From Harmothoe impar (taxonomy: Eukaryota; Annelida; Polychaeta; Phyllodocida; Polynoidae): a stretch of 64,000 bases of DNA. The translations under genes were made by a program, and so were the position numbers. Positions 36,701 through 46,635 of this stretch are shown here, one piece after another. Below the pieces are notes generated by a model. It worked only from the letters and a program-made list of their open reading frames with translations, ran no database searches and was not told where the DNA came from. Each line of letters opens with the position of its first letter. Position 1 is the stretch's first letter. Where the stretch lies: assembly GCA_947462335.1 (NCBI GenBank), contig OX381714.1, positions 58,015,800 to 58,079,799 of the forward strand, written 5' to 3'.

Positions 36701-39700
36701 ATCCTGCTTAGGCCACTCAAAAAAAAAAAGTGGTTTCTCATCACCAAGGTCTGAAAAATCTGACGAGGGAGGCTTTTTTTAAATTTTTTTTTTTACTTGC
36801 GGGTTAAAATGTATAGGATGATATACGTTTTTTATGACCAAAATTCACATTCTAGAAGTTAAGCATTTAAGGATCTTTAAAAGTAGGGAAAATCTAAGTT
36901 ATTTCTACCCTACTGCATTACCGGCAGTATTAGCTTTAATTTGATACCAAATATCCCAATATTTGTCCATTTTTATCAAATTTTTCATAAAAAATTAGCA
37001 AAAAAAAAAAAAGTTTTCCTCAAAAGCTGATTCTTATGATGCGCGCGGTGATGAGAAACCATTTTATTTTTTTGAGTGGCCTTATAGAAACACTTTCCAT
37101 AACTTACCCCAAATGCCAATAAATTCCATGCAATGAAAAATCTTATAAAGCAACTTGCATAGTGCCATTCTCTAGATCAAAACCATTACCCAATGGAAAT
37201 CCTATCTCACCGTATTTGGCTGGTATTCTACAATACGACAGAACTGATTGAGGTTGGATATCTCCTCATTAGTCCAGTCGTTGAAGCACTCCAGAATGTG
37301 CAGGATATCGAGCCGTCTTTGGTATTCCTTTTTGCTGACCGCCATGAGAACTGCCTCAAAGTCTGCCTTGTCTACACGCAGAAACTCACAATGACCTGAA
37401 ATGTAGCAAAAAGTGATTACCAGTGTTGTACCATTAATTCCTGCATATCAATATGCCCATCTGGTGTATAACCATGGTATAATATGGACTTTCAAGTTCA
37501 AAATCTTTTATTTTCATGTTCATGTAATTTTACGATAGACAAATTGACATTTACCTCCGCACACAATGGTGGCTGTTCTGCGTATGTTGTGAAGCAAGGC
37601 CAGCTCACCAAACGATGACCCTGCACTCAATTGGCCCAAATGAAGAATTTTTTTGGAACCTGTGAAAAGAATTGGTACAGAGTAAACTAATTTGTATTTC
37701 TGTTGAAACTGTGATAATCATAAAAATATCAGAGCCATGAAAATAATTTAGTTTATTCCTTACCTTATAGGAAGTCTGAAATTTTGGGAGTCACCCCCAA
37801 CTATATTGTTTCCTCCTCCAATTCAACTCAATTTTAATATATCTGTTTATTTTACTGAATGTACAGTCTACAAATTAATGCAGCTATCAAGAATACAGTC
37901 AGGCGGGCAAAGAAGATGCGCATACAATGTCCACAATTCAATGTCTAACTAAATACACGATTTTATCACAATGCCAACATTTAGCTTCATTTTGACTTGA
38001 GAATTCTTTGGGTGGTATTTTTGGGGAAGCTTAGGTTGGCAATTTCTAAAATGAATAACTAATTACAGGTTATTTTAAATGAGCACTACAATTCTGAGTT
38101 TGTATAGAGTTGAAGCAGAAAGGTTTTTATATTACAACTCCTGTATCTGATTGTTTCAACACATCTAGAATATACCCACCACAGAGCAACTGTTCTATTA
38201 CAATCATTAAAAGAAATTGTAGAAAGACACTCTCCTGCCACTTTGGGTTCAATGCATAACTCCCTCAGTAATCTGATCATTATCATACGGAGTCATTAGG
38301 CTGGTTGAGGGAGAGAGATTTTCACCAAAAAAGTGATAACCACTCACTCAGTAGGAGTTATACATCACTTTATCAAACAGTTGATCTAGTAGGCAAATCA
38401 AGTATGTACGTCCTTGTCGCACGATAGTATATTATCTCAAATTTGCTATTTGGCTAATTTCCGGCTGCTGTATGAGCTGCATACACGCTGCGGCTCGTGT
38501 ACGAGTCAGATCGCTGGTGCGGCTTTTAGGATCGGCCCAGAGTCGGGGTGCGGCTTATACACAAGTTTCTAGATGTTTACTACAGCACTATATTAAAAGT
38601 GGCCATAATCAGGCCCTGGTGTGGCTTATAGGATGGGCCCGAAGTCTAGGTGCAGCGAATACGCGAGTTAGGCTAATACGCGAGTTAGGCTTATACGCGA
38701 GGTTTTACGGTACCTGTTGCATCCCTCACCTGTAACCTTGTCAACCTCTGTGAACTTGACATTGACCATGCCTTTGACTATGAAGTAGAAGGAGACTCCG
38801 ATATGGCCCTGTTGGATGACAACTCGACCCTCCTCGTAGCTCTCATAGTAGATGATGCGAGCCAGCTCCTGCTTTACCTCTGTTGAGTACTTGTCAAAGC
38901 ACTGTAGGCGAGTCACCACATCCTAGGGTGTACACCAGACACAAAATGTAGACAGAATTATATGGTCCCTCCAAACAGAACTCAAAGATTCTAGTTTTGA
39001 CACGAGAATGGCACCCTTGCCGCTTGAGATTTAGTTTTCAGGGGTATGTATATTTGTATCAGTAGATTGCGGAAGTATTGGCCTCATTTTAATGGACTCA
39101 AATGTTGAAAACTGGTGATCCTATTATTCAAACACCTCTGACAATTAGTAAGGATAAAAAAGATATGGCAGATGATTTACCTTTAAGACACGGACATCCC
39201 CAGGGGTTCGATCTATTGGGTGTTTTGCCAAGATTTTCTGAATTCGTGTTGACAAACCACCATAGCTCATCTTTGTCAGCTATGAATAATAAAACATATT
39301 CCAATATGTATTTTATGCACATCTTGTCAAAAGAAGTATACAGTCATGCTAAAACCTTAAAACAAACAATCTCTTTACAACATGACATCATAGATATTAT
39401 GCCATATATGAAGTCCCTGCACCAAATCAAGAAGTGAAAATGAAAGGCCTAATCATGAGGATGAAAAGTGAATGTCGTTTTTTTCCTCGTTGGTATGATA
39501 ATGAAAAGTCTGACAGAATATGGCTAAGTCTCTGACCGGATGACATATTTGACCGGCAAAGGTTAAATGGGAGCTATGTAGACAGAAATGATGGGGAAAA
39601 GTTAATTAATATTTTGTTGTGACGTCTTTGACCATGTAGTAAAACGTTATTTTATCATAGTAAAAAATATATTCATTTATTCATTTATTCATTATGTTTT

Positions 39701-40497
39701 AGTATTTTTATATCTCATAATTATCCCATTACAAGATTTCCAACCCCCCCCCCCTGTAAAAAAAAAATCAAATCATTGTGAATTGGTCTAAGACGTTACC
39801 CGGTCAAAGACGTCACCCGGTCAAAGATTATCCAATTGGATCAATTTCATGGGACTTAGTAGGGATCTCATTTACATCCAAGTTTTGTCGAATCTGATCA
39901 TAACGATTCTTGGACTTGATTTTCCAATTTTGGCGATGTCAAAATAGAGTAGAGCAAAGCATTAAATCAGCCAAATAAACATATGTTTTACTACACGTGT
40001 ATTTTTGAGTATGATATTCTATATTTTGATATATCTGCAGAGCCACAGATTTTTTGTGGTCATGGATTGATATGTGTTTCTGGGATTAATTTTTAACCTT
40101 TTTGAAATGAATTGTTGGTCAAGTTAAGCTCATTTTGCAAATTGCAATACTTTTTGGATGATATCTTAAATTCTAGTTGGGATATTTGCAAAGATTTTTC
40201 GAATTTGAAAAGGGAATTTAGCCAGCTTTTTAGGGGTCAAAGAGTGTATCAATATAACGATTATCTCAATGTGATAATCGGAATTCTGTGAATGTCGGTA
40301 TTCCGATTTGGGGGGTATCAATGACATCCCTAGGACTTAGCATATTGCCTAACCTTGTAGTTGTTGACGTTGAAGGTAAGGCTGGTATTGTCGCTGCTGA
40401 CAGTGAAGGCGCTCTCCTCTTCATACTTGTCGTGCATGTCTCGCGTCCAGGTCAGGTTTGTTTTCACCATGCGGGCCAGTTTGAAGAACCGACGCGG
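33564..40497 (-). CDS. cyclic nucleotide-binding domain protein, CNBD2-like (exon cluster)
   Basis: Eight exons on the minus strand, at 40354-40497, 39181-39279, 38730-38922, 37555-37659, 37211-37395, 36506-36649, 35835-35964 and 33564-33757. They join in consistent phase across GT-AG introns. The product has an N-terminal helical block, a cyclic-nucleotide-binding fold with the phosphate-binding cassette FGELALLHNIRRTATIVC, and the start of a second such fold (DDYVLYIVSGECYIVREL). This arrangement fits CNBD2, a cAMP-binding protein linked in mammals to sperm. The FGELA and RTATIV residues that contact cyclic nucleotide are intact. The 5' coding exon is probably 55776-56180. The 3' end is missing. 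Introns are full of MITEs. Confidence 0.82.
33792..34446. mobile_element. 655-bp MITE with TTAA target duplication
   Basis: Ends AGGGGCATTCTCACC and the complement of AGTGGCATAATC are flanked by TTAA (33788-33791, 34447-34450). Long arms contain aggaggaaagacggt and accgtctttcctcct, and tggcgtccc-like phrases, on opposite strands. It lies in a CNBD2-like intron. Family member of 8171-8260. Confidence 0.82.
34490..35063. repeat. second cluster of RFX/X-box-like palindromes
   Basis: gttgctaggtaac occurs at about 34589 and 34888, with related gctaggtaatg (34550), gttgctaggctaa (34702), gttgcttagcaac (34732) and ggttgccatggccaa (34868). A perfect GTTGCCATGGCAAC sits at 35050-35063. All lie in one intron of the CNBD2-like gene. 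The flanking text resembles that of 22960-25260, so the two are probably one repeat family. Confidence 0.7.
35835..35964 (-). CDS. CNBD2-like exon: region after CNBD 2 start
   Basis: 130 nt (phase 0 to 1), donor gtaagt, acceptor gtctgaag after a T-run. It encodes a charged helix (VEKFELIEKLWSQRKKR), then MMERHFWAMCSFGRYNYFGV. The neighbours join in frame. Confidence 0.8.
36506..36649 (-). CDS. CNBD2-like exon: start of CNBD 2
   Basis: Acceptor ttcttggcag is clear. The exon encodes VILSKQVRKDDYVLYIVSGE and CYIVREL, the beta strands of a second fold. The 3' boundary at 36506 uses a weak donor (gtggaaac), chosen because it restores phase 0 with the next exon. The frame stays open 27 codons further to a TGA at 36422, so an alternative, shorter transcript ending here is possible. 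Confidence 0.75.
37211..37395 (-). CDS. CNBD2-like exon: C-helix of CNBD 1 and lead-in to CNBD 2
   Basis: 185 nt (phase 1 to 0), acceptor tacatttcag, donor gtgaga. It encodes CEFLRVDKADFEAVL, the C-helix, then LHILECFNDWTNEEISNL, the N-terminal helix of a second nucleotide-binding fold. Confidence 0.92.
37555..37659 (-). CDS. CNBD2-like exon: phosphate-binding cassette
   Basis: 105 nt, joining in phase 1 to its neighbours. It encodes SSFGELALLHNIRRTATIVC, the phosphate-binding cassette with the Glu and Arg that bind the ribose-phosphate of cAMP/cGMP in this family. Acceptor ttttcacag, donor gtaaat. Confidence 0.93.
38460..38712. repeat. 'gcggcttataggat' dispersed repeat
   Basis: A GC-richer stretch with repeated gtgcggcttatacac, gtgtggcttataggat and aatacgcgagttagg phrases, ending ttttacggtac. 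The plus-strand frame through it is repeat-derived. Related text lies near 62885-63040. Confidence 0.55.
38730..38922 (-). CDS. CNBD2-like exon: first half of cyclic-nucleotide-binding fold 1
   Basis: 193 nt (phase 0 to 1) with acceptor acaccctag and donor gtgagg. It encodes LQCFDKYS, then YEEGRVVIQQGH and FYFIVKGMVNV, the usual beta-barrel core of a CNBD. The conserved Gly residues of the barrel turns are present. Confidence 0.9.
39181..39279 (-). CDS. CNBD2-like exon: linker before first CNBD
   Basis: 99 nt encoding 33 residues around LSTRIQKILAKHP and DVRVLK, with donor gtaaat and acceptor ttattcatag. The motif matches the helix preceding the first cyclic-nucleotide-binding fold. Phase 0 on both sides. 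Confidence 0.8.
39525..39840. repeat. relic of the gaccggg/cccggtca repeat family
   Basis: taagtctctgaccgga with tttgaccggc at the left, and ttacccggtcaaagacgtcacccggtcaaag at the right, face each other. They resemble the MITE at 7420-7734. A poly-C/poly-A stretch lies between. Ends undefined. Confidence 0.55.
39860..40332. mobile_element. hAT-type MITE, 8-bp duplication GGACTTAG
   Basis: Ends TAGGGATCTCATT and ATGACATCCCTA are inverted with one mismatch zone. GGACTTAG is repeated directly at 39852-39859 and 40333-40340. The interior is AT-rich with cgataatcgg phrases shared with the copy at 63167-63604. It sits in an intron of the CNBD2-like gene. Confidence 0.88.
40354..40497 (-). CDS. CNBD2-like exon: N-terminal helical block
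   Basis: 144 nt, phase 0 at both ends. It encodes 48 residues starting PRRFFKLARMVKTNLTW. The donor is gttagg after AAG and the acceptor is cataaag after a T-rich stretch. This block precedes the first nucleotide-binding fold in the family. The acceptor is the least certain point. Confidence 0.75.
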
Positions 40498-41257
40498 CTT
40501 TATATGAGAAACAACAAACACCATGCAAAACAACGAACTGTAAAACTATGCCTTAAAGTTGGTATATCCGATGTGTTGGGAAATTAGATTTACCTAAAAA
40601 TGAGTCAGAATGTTCACAAATTATATATTTGACTTCCTATTTGTTCCATTCCCCTAAATTCCCTCAGATTTTGCTCTATATAGATTTTATTGCCCAATAT
40701 ACTGTGATTTTGGAATAAAAGCGTGCACGCTTTTATTCCCCCATTGAAAATACACTAACAAAGCCGATGGTTGGGAGACATTGGGTCCCTTTAGTTTTGA
40801 CCTATTAACACCCACTGATGACATTTAATTGACCTCTATTCTCTAAATATTATACCATTACAGTGTTTGGAATACATTTAAGTAAGATTTAGAATTTGAA
40901 GAAAAATCGGATATACCCACTTTAAAGGGCCTGTTACTCTGGCGGCACTTGCTGCAGGAAAGCTAAGGCCAAAAAAAATAAAGTTGTGTTCAGGTATCCC
41001 GACCGACCCTATCTATTTGGGCCGACCCTGATCTTTTTTCATTTTTTAAATGCATTTTTGGGATTTTACAACTAAAAGAATGTATTAAAATATTTTTTGG
41101 ACTGAAAAGATATGAAAAAGGGCAAAACATTTTTTTGACTGAAAAGATATGAAAAAAGGAGAAATTTCTTCCTCATACTCAAAAAAAAAAAGGTAAAAAA
41201 ACAACACTGCCAGCTTTTGATGCATCAAGTATAGTTGCTCGTGAAACAGGTTGTTAA
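40498..41257. other. intron/intergenic sequence with ggccaaaaaaaat-type repeat
   Basis: A repeat with ccgaccgaccctatctatttgggccgaccctgat lies at about 41000-41032. It resembles, in part inverted, the stretch 61435-61635. No exon seen before the poly-G MITE begins. Confidence 0.45.
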
Positions 41258-41490
41258 GGGAGTGTTCATTTATTAGTTACAGGTGGGGTGGTGGGTTGGG
41301 GGGGGGGGGCGAAAAAATGTCCAACCCCTCCTTACCCAGCAAACACACCTTTACCGGTCCTGTACTGGCCCACACCTGGCAACGGTACTGGGCCAGTACA
41401 GGAGTAGTATAGTATGTATCGGAACGGGACTATAGTTAAGTACTGTTTATTACTCAATCGACATGCAGCCAATCAGAGGCCTCCATTTGA

Positions 41491-41743
41491 CCGGAAGTGA
41501 CGTCACATGCCCATATAAGGGCATACCGGAAGTGACGTCACGTGACCTTGACCTAGTTAGAGGTCAAGGTCATGACTCAGCCAATCAGAGGCTTCCATTT
41601 GACCGGAAGTGACGTCACACGCCCATATAAGGGCATACCGGAAGTGACGTCATGTGACGTCACACGCCCATATAAGGGCATACCGGAAGTGACGTCATGT
41701 GACCTTCACATGTACATATAAGGGCATACCGGAAGTGACGTCA
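41491..41743. promoter_or_regulatory. array of ETS-CRE composite, CArG and CCAAT motifs
   Basis: Six copies of CCGGAAGTGACGTCA (ETS site fused to a cAMP response element) start at 41491, 41526, 41603, 41638, 41682 and 41729. They are interleaved with CCATATAAGG CArG boxes (41511, 41622, 41668) and flanked by CCAAT motifs. Between 41542 and 41572 lies the palindrome TGACCTTGACCT-N6-AGGTCAAGGTCA, which contains nuclear-receptor half sites. These names come from known vertebrate factor motifs; binding is inferred. The array lies in the left subterminal region of the 13.9-kb element. Confidence 0.75.
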
Positions 41744-42157
41744 AGCGACCTTGACTTAGTTAGAGGCTTCTGATTGGCTGGTACACCGGAAGTGACCCAT
41801 TTATGCAAATGAGGGGCCTACTTCTGGTCAAATGGAGACCTCTGATTGGTTGGGTCATGAAGAAATGTGTCTCTTAATTTAATTTTGTTTAGGAAGTGAT
41901 CGATTTTAGGATCACGCGACCGGAAGTGACCTGATGAGTCACGTGACTAGAAGTGACGACGACACATACCTTAATTAGACGATTCAGCAGCGACCGGAGG
42001 AAGTGTCACTTTAAGAGGACACGCTAGTTAATTGTTATATTTGTTTTACTTACTAATAAAAGAAGACGTATGAAAATAAACACAACAATAATTTTATTTT
42101 ATTTTTTTATTTTCTTTTTTTCAATTCTAATAACACTCTATTTTTGAAAAGATGCGC

Positions 42158-42595
42158 TCAATCAATCAATAACACACTTTTTTCATATTTTAAAGGACTC
42201 GTTGTCACACCGTTAGAATGCACGCGACGCTTATAATACAAGTAGCGCACGTCATCTTTCTCTATGGTGTAAGTGGCCATTTTTGGTTCGTACCACTTTT
42301 GAAATTTATATTTACCGCAAGGAGAGTTTTTCGTTTTCGAAAACATTTTAAGAAGACGACTACTTCTGTACACTTTTTTTTGAGATTTTCTTTCACCGGT
42401 GCCGCTGATTTGATCGTAGCAAATGTAAGTCTTAGGGTTGACACTTGGGATCCCGTCACCTTCTCACGCCGCTTTCTTTTCTTTCTGAAGTATGTCTCTC
42501 TCAGGCGAGGTTTGACTACACACAGGCAAACATCAGAGGCACCCAATAGCGCTAATTCTACCTTCAGACAAAGGTCAGGCACGGCTGGCCTATAA
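42158..42595 (-). pseudogene. possible small basic-protein gene in the element's left arm
   Basis: Two overlapping minus-strand frames (42582-42262 and 42373-42158) show protein-like composition. The first is rich in Lys/Arg (TYFRKKRKRREKV), the second Tyr/Lys-rich (DDVRYLYYKRRVH). They could be one protein separated by a frameshift around 42330-42370, or two chance frames. I recognise no domain and see no counterpart in the right arm. Confidence 0.3.
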
Positions 42596-42870
42596 TAGAT
42601 GGGTCAAGGGCTATTCTAGTGAGGGTCAGGCTACGCCGGACATTCAATAAAAAGCTGGAGTTTGGCAAACTTGCTTTTGAAAGTCTGACCATGCGGGATC
42701 CTCATGCCGTAGTCTGGCAATGCTGAACTCTTGGGAGAGTATGCCGGACTCTTGCTGGCCAGACTTTCAAGCAAATTTGCCAAAGTCCAGCTTGTTATTG
42801 AATTTCCGGCGTAGCCCGACCCTCAGTAGAATAGTCCTTGACTCATCTATTATAGGTCAGCAGCGCCTGA
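42583..42870. repeat. about 100-bp inverted repeat (hairpin)
   Basis: ggcctataatagatgggtcaag... at the left is matched by the complement of ...ctattataggtc at the right, over about 100 bp with a loop of roughly 65 bp. One arm of this hairpin recurs in the right half of the element at about 50560-50660. Confidence 0.85.
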
Positions 42871-44295
42871 CCCTTGTATGAGAGTAGTATTGGCGACATT
42901 GGCCGACTCTGATATTTACCCGTGTGTACGGCGGGAGGAGGGGGTTCACAGCTACTGCTTGCGCTTATAGAGCGCTACTAGCGGAGGTCTGGATGAGGAG
43001 ACTACGGTGTTTGTCTTTTGCTTGTGCAGCTGCTGCTGCTGCTGCTGACGATGTCACGGATGCCGCTGACAGATACTGCTGCTTGTGCTGCACGAGACTG
43101 AGTAGCCGCTATTACTAATGCTACTAATACTAGTATGAGAAAATACATTTAGTCAATTGATTAAATCAAGGAGGTTTTCTGACTTCAGTGGATCGTTTAG
43201 CCATCGGCCACGGGCAAAACTTGAAACCATTTTATACATGGGACAATTGGCAGACTCGAAACGTGTTGGTACCATAGGGTCGATCATGTTCATCATCAGT
43301 TCAGGCAAAGGAAGTGTGTCGACAGCACGCGAAAACTTCATGTCTGAATGTTTCAACACAAGACTTTTTATCACACTCACACAGCTGCTTTGAAGAGTGA
43401 ATCCTTGACCAAACTTGTGCTTTTCCAACACAGCTTCGGCCTCTTTCTGTGCAGTAAGGGATCTCTCTTTCGGGTTCATCTCAGTGCTGTCTAGCATGTC
43501 CTCAAAGTCTTTAACATAATGTTCCAACGGACTACAAATGATGGACTCCAGATCATCGTCCGCATATGTCGTCTCCTCGCACCATATTGTGTCTTCGCCT
43601 GTTTCGAATTCCGTCATTTTCTTGACAATCTCCTCCTGAGTGCCTTGCATATATCGAAGCTCCTTCAAGGAGTTGATAACTTGTATGGCGAAGACTGACA
43701 AACTTGAAGGAATTTCACCACAGTCAGGCCAAGTATACGGAGCTAAGAAAAATAACTCTAACAAAATCTTCTCCCTCTGTCCAAATGAAACTACTGTTCC
43801 GATGAAGTTGAAGCATGCTTCTATCCATTGCTCCTTGGTGACGTCCTTCCAATGTTTCTTTACCTCACATGCATCATAGGGCACCGTTTCTCTTCTTGCT
43901 TCAAGTGGGAGTTGCTTTTTCTTTCTTGGACTCATTTCGAGAGGGTTTCGATGCTCTGTAGCGTCAACACTTTCATAAACAAAGAAAATAGCAGAACTAA
44001 CCATCGTAACGTGCTGAGCGAGCGTAGAGTGGACGATGCTACGAAGATGAAGGGCGGGTGGAGAAAGTGTGACTGGTGACAGGGGCGTTTCACTCCTTAT
44101 GTACCCTGTCCTAGATAAGCCTCTTAAACGGCTGAAAAGACTCTCTAAGTACAGAGCTTCTACCGCAGGTGGGTTTAGACTTAAGCAGCTTAGTTCACAC
44201 ACATGTCTGTTAGAAAAAGCTACTTGCACACGCGCCTTCCTTTTTTTTCACTAGTATTCACCCTCTGCCGACTTATAAGACACCTATACACTCTT
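42760..44295. repeat. left arm of the internal inverted duplication
   Basis: Pairs with 48620-50660 in opposite orientation. The shared region runs from near the TATA/5' UTR zone of the unknown gene (ggtgtcttataagtcggc and relatives) through its stop codon and a CAG-rich tail to the gccagcaagag phrase. The right arm is longer because of CAG expansion and a roughly 50-bp extra piece in the 5' leader. Confidence 0.9.
43153..43935 (-). CDS. unknown 260-residue protein, left inverted copy
   Basis: The ATG at 43935 is preferred over the longer open frame because the inverted sister gene shares similarity from this codon on, and both have AAATGAGTCC context. The protein begins MSPRKKKQLPLEARRE and is otherwise mostly helical in composition. 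It has conserved WIEACFNFIG, an acidic stretch near TTYADDD, and a C-terminal CPMYKMVSSFARGRWLNDPL. No signal peptide or membrane segment is seen, and I recognise no family. It is about 89 percent identical to the right copy by eye, with indels only in whole codons. A CTACAG just upstream (complement of ctgtag at about 43957) may be a 3' splice site of a 5' UTR intron. The function is unknown; it may be a structural or regulatory protein of the element. Confidence 0.75.
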   Translation of the reverse strand: MSPRKKKQLPLEARRETVPYDACEVKKHWKDVTKEQWIEACFNFIGTVVSFGQREKILLELFFLAPYTWPDCGEIPSSLSVFAIQVINSLKELRYMQGTQEEIVKKMTEFETGEDTIWCEETTYADDDLESIICSPLEHYVKDFEDMLDSTEMNPKERSLTAQKEAEAVLEKHKFGQGFTLQSSCVSVIKSLVLKHSDMKFSRAVDTLPLPELMMNMIDPMVPTRFESANCPMYKMVSSFARGRWLNDPLKSENLLDLIN

Positions 44296-45246
44296 TCTCG
44301 TGAAATCTATGGAAGATGATGGAAGGACCACTGACTACATTTTCTTTGATCAGAGCGTGGAGGACGGCGTCGAACGGAGGGAACGTTGTGAACACAGCTT
44401 ATAGGTTTTTTGGAAGAGGTCTTGTAAAGTCAAACTGGCGAGAGAGATGGCGTCTTTCAACATGACAATGCTGCTATGTTGGAAAAAAATAGCGTGATTT
44501 TTTCAAAAAGCTTCTATGAAAGATTTGACGTCTTCGTTGTTGTAGTGGATCGAGTAATCTGTCATAGTTTGCTTCTTCTTGTCATACTAAACTTTCTGAC
44601 ATGTGGCGTAGTCGGATTTCGGCCATTTTGACGCCCGTCAGGTCGCTGTCAAAAGTCGATCTCGGTGGCAGGGGTTTTTTGTTTACTAGTTTCTTGGTAT
44701 ACGTCATCCATTCGTAAGTAAAGCAACCTTTCTCTTCGGTTGTAGTGAAAGCTCGCAAATAATTCGCGTAGCTGTAACCAAGTGCTAAAAAAGTTGACTA
44801 CTACGTCAACTATTGATTGCTTCTCTTTATGACGCTGAATTGTTGGTTTCTTCGGTCTCCGGAGGCAAATAACGAGTGAAGGCGTATTTTTTGATCAGGT
44901 TCAAGTCGTAACTCTCCGAGTTGAAGCGTACGACTGGAGCTTGACGGATGTATCTCAGAAGCCGCTTCTTCAGTTGAACTAACGGTTGTCTGGTGTGAGC
45001 TGCAGCGAAGCCGCCTGGAGAAGGGGTGAATGTCGCTTCCTCTAGCAGGAGAGCTTCACCTATCGCTACATGTAACTTCGCTAAGGTTGGTCGGTAAACT
45101 TCTAGCACAGCTTTCTCGATGACTTTGACGTTCTCGTTTATGTGATTTTTAAACTCGGTCTAACAAGGGGTCGGAATCTGCGTCGGATTCTCTGACGTAC
45201 GCTGCCCTTCCTACCCCGGAAAGTCGTATGCGACGCTAGCCGACAT
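44273..45246 (-). pseudogene. frameshifted gene of unknown function in the element's centre
   Basis: Reading the minus strand from an ATG at 45246, protein-like text continues for almost 1 kb but changes frame or hits stops at least five times. Readable stretches include VLEVYRPTLAKLHVAIGEAL and YDLNLIKKYAFTRYLPPE in one frame, then NFFSTWLQLRELFASFHYN in another. The last frame ends in TAA at 44275, inside the boundary of the inverted repeat. I recognise no family. The neighbouring genes are intact, so the damage is local. Sequencing indels could explain part of it. Confidence 0.6.
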
Positions 45247-45524
45247 CGCTGCATAGAGGGCAAAACTTAGGTATCGTTCTTCATTTTTCTACGGGTCACT
45301 CGTGATTGTACGGTCTTTTAAAAATTTTGAAACACTTTTCGCAAACGTCCTGCGGCATGTTTTTCTTTTTTTTGTTTTTTCACTTATTTACCAAATATTA
45401 AAAAAATAAACGTTGTTTATCACTTCGAATACTAGACGCCTCTTACCACACGATGCTATTAGCATAGTGAAAGACGTCTGTAGTGTAGGATCGATTTCAA
45501 CAGATGTCCATCTTACTGCAGGGA

Positions 45525-46602
45525 TCAGACGAGAGTCGTCAACACTGGAGTGTCACAGCTCACTTTTATTTCTTTGGGTACAGCTGCATACAACCCTTGA
45601 ACATACATTGCGACGTCGCCGCGTCCCATGTAGTCTTCCAACACTTTCATCAGAGCCATAGGCTCAGACGTCTCGTTGTACTTCCAAGCTTTCAGCACTT
45701 CATACACAGGGTTCTTCACAGTCCTGTCAGAAGGCACAGGTTGAGAGATGGAAGTTACTTCATGAGAAGTCAACCCTAAGTAGATCCCTATGGTCTTCCA
45801 GTCTCTAGGGCAGAGCTCAGCTAAAAGAGAGAAATATTTCTGCACTTTCCACTCCATGTCTCCACTCTCTAAGCCATCCCACATGTCATGCTTGTCCATG
45901 TACTCACGTGAGAATTTGATGAGGTCCATACGGTAAGATTCTTCCAAGGCGGTGGCTAGGTCCTTCCACCTACTAGTACAACTTTTCTGGTACCAAGTAG
46001 TGAACATTTCTCTAGCTTGAGTTATGACACTTGTCTCACAACTGAGATATCCCATATCCTTCAAGTTCACTTCAAGGAATGAACCTAACCGTATGTAATC
46101 TGATGTCGGCAACTTACCACTTATTTTCAGTAGCATAGCGTCTGACAAGTATCCTAACGGCTCTGCTTTGAAGTATGATGATACAGGTACTACTGCAGCA
46201 GAACCAATAACAGGAGCAGCGTCTGCGCTGGTATCAGACGCCTCGTTGTCGGAACAGGGCAACCACATGACTTCGTAAGGTATTGGTGAGGGCAGGCGCC
46301 ACGGACCGGACGCACTACCAGTGGAAATGAGGTCGAAAAACGGACTGTGCGCCCGTGACCCTTCGGGTTCCTCGTACGCCTCGTCGTCAGCGTCGTTCTC
46401 TGTTTCACCCTGTTGCTTTAGGACATGTATGTCTACTACGCGCTGCTGGGGCTGAGTGTCCGAATAGCTGTAAGTCTCAGCGCGAGCAGCGTTGATGGCG
46501 TCGGTTGATGAAGCGGTGGAGAAGTTCTGTGCAACGTACTGCGTGTCAGTACTAGTAGCGGTAGTCGCAGCAAGAGGTGTAGCAGCAGCAGCAGTAGCAG
46601 GC

Positions 46603-46635
<33 letters not shown>

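Noticed and set aside
43936..44229. N-terminal extension of the left unknown gene
   Set aside because: The sister copy has no similar extension in frame, and the extension starts in the shared 5' leader; the conserved ATG is at 43935.
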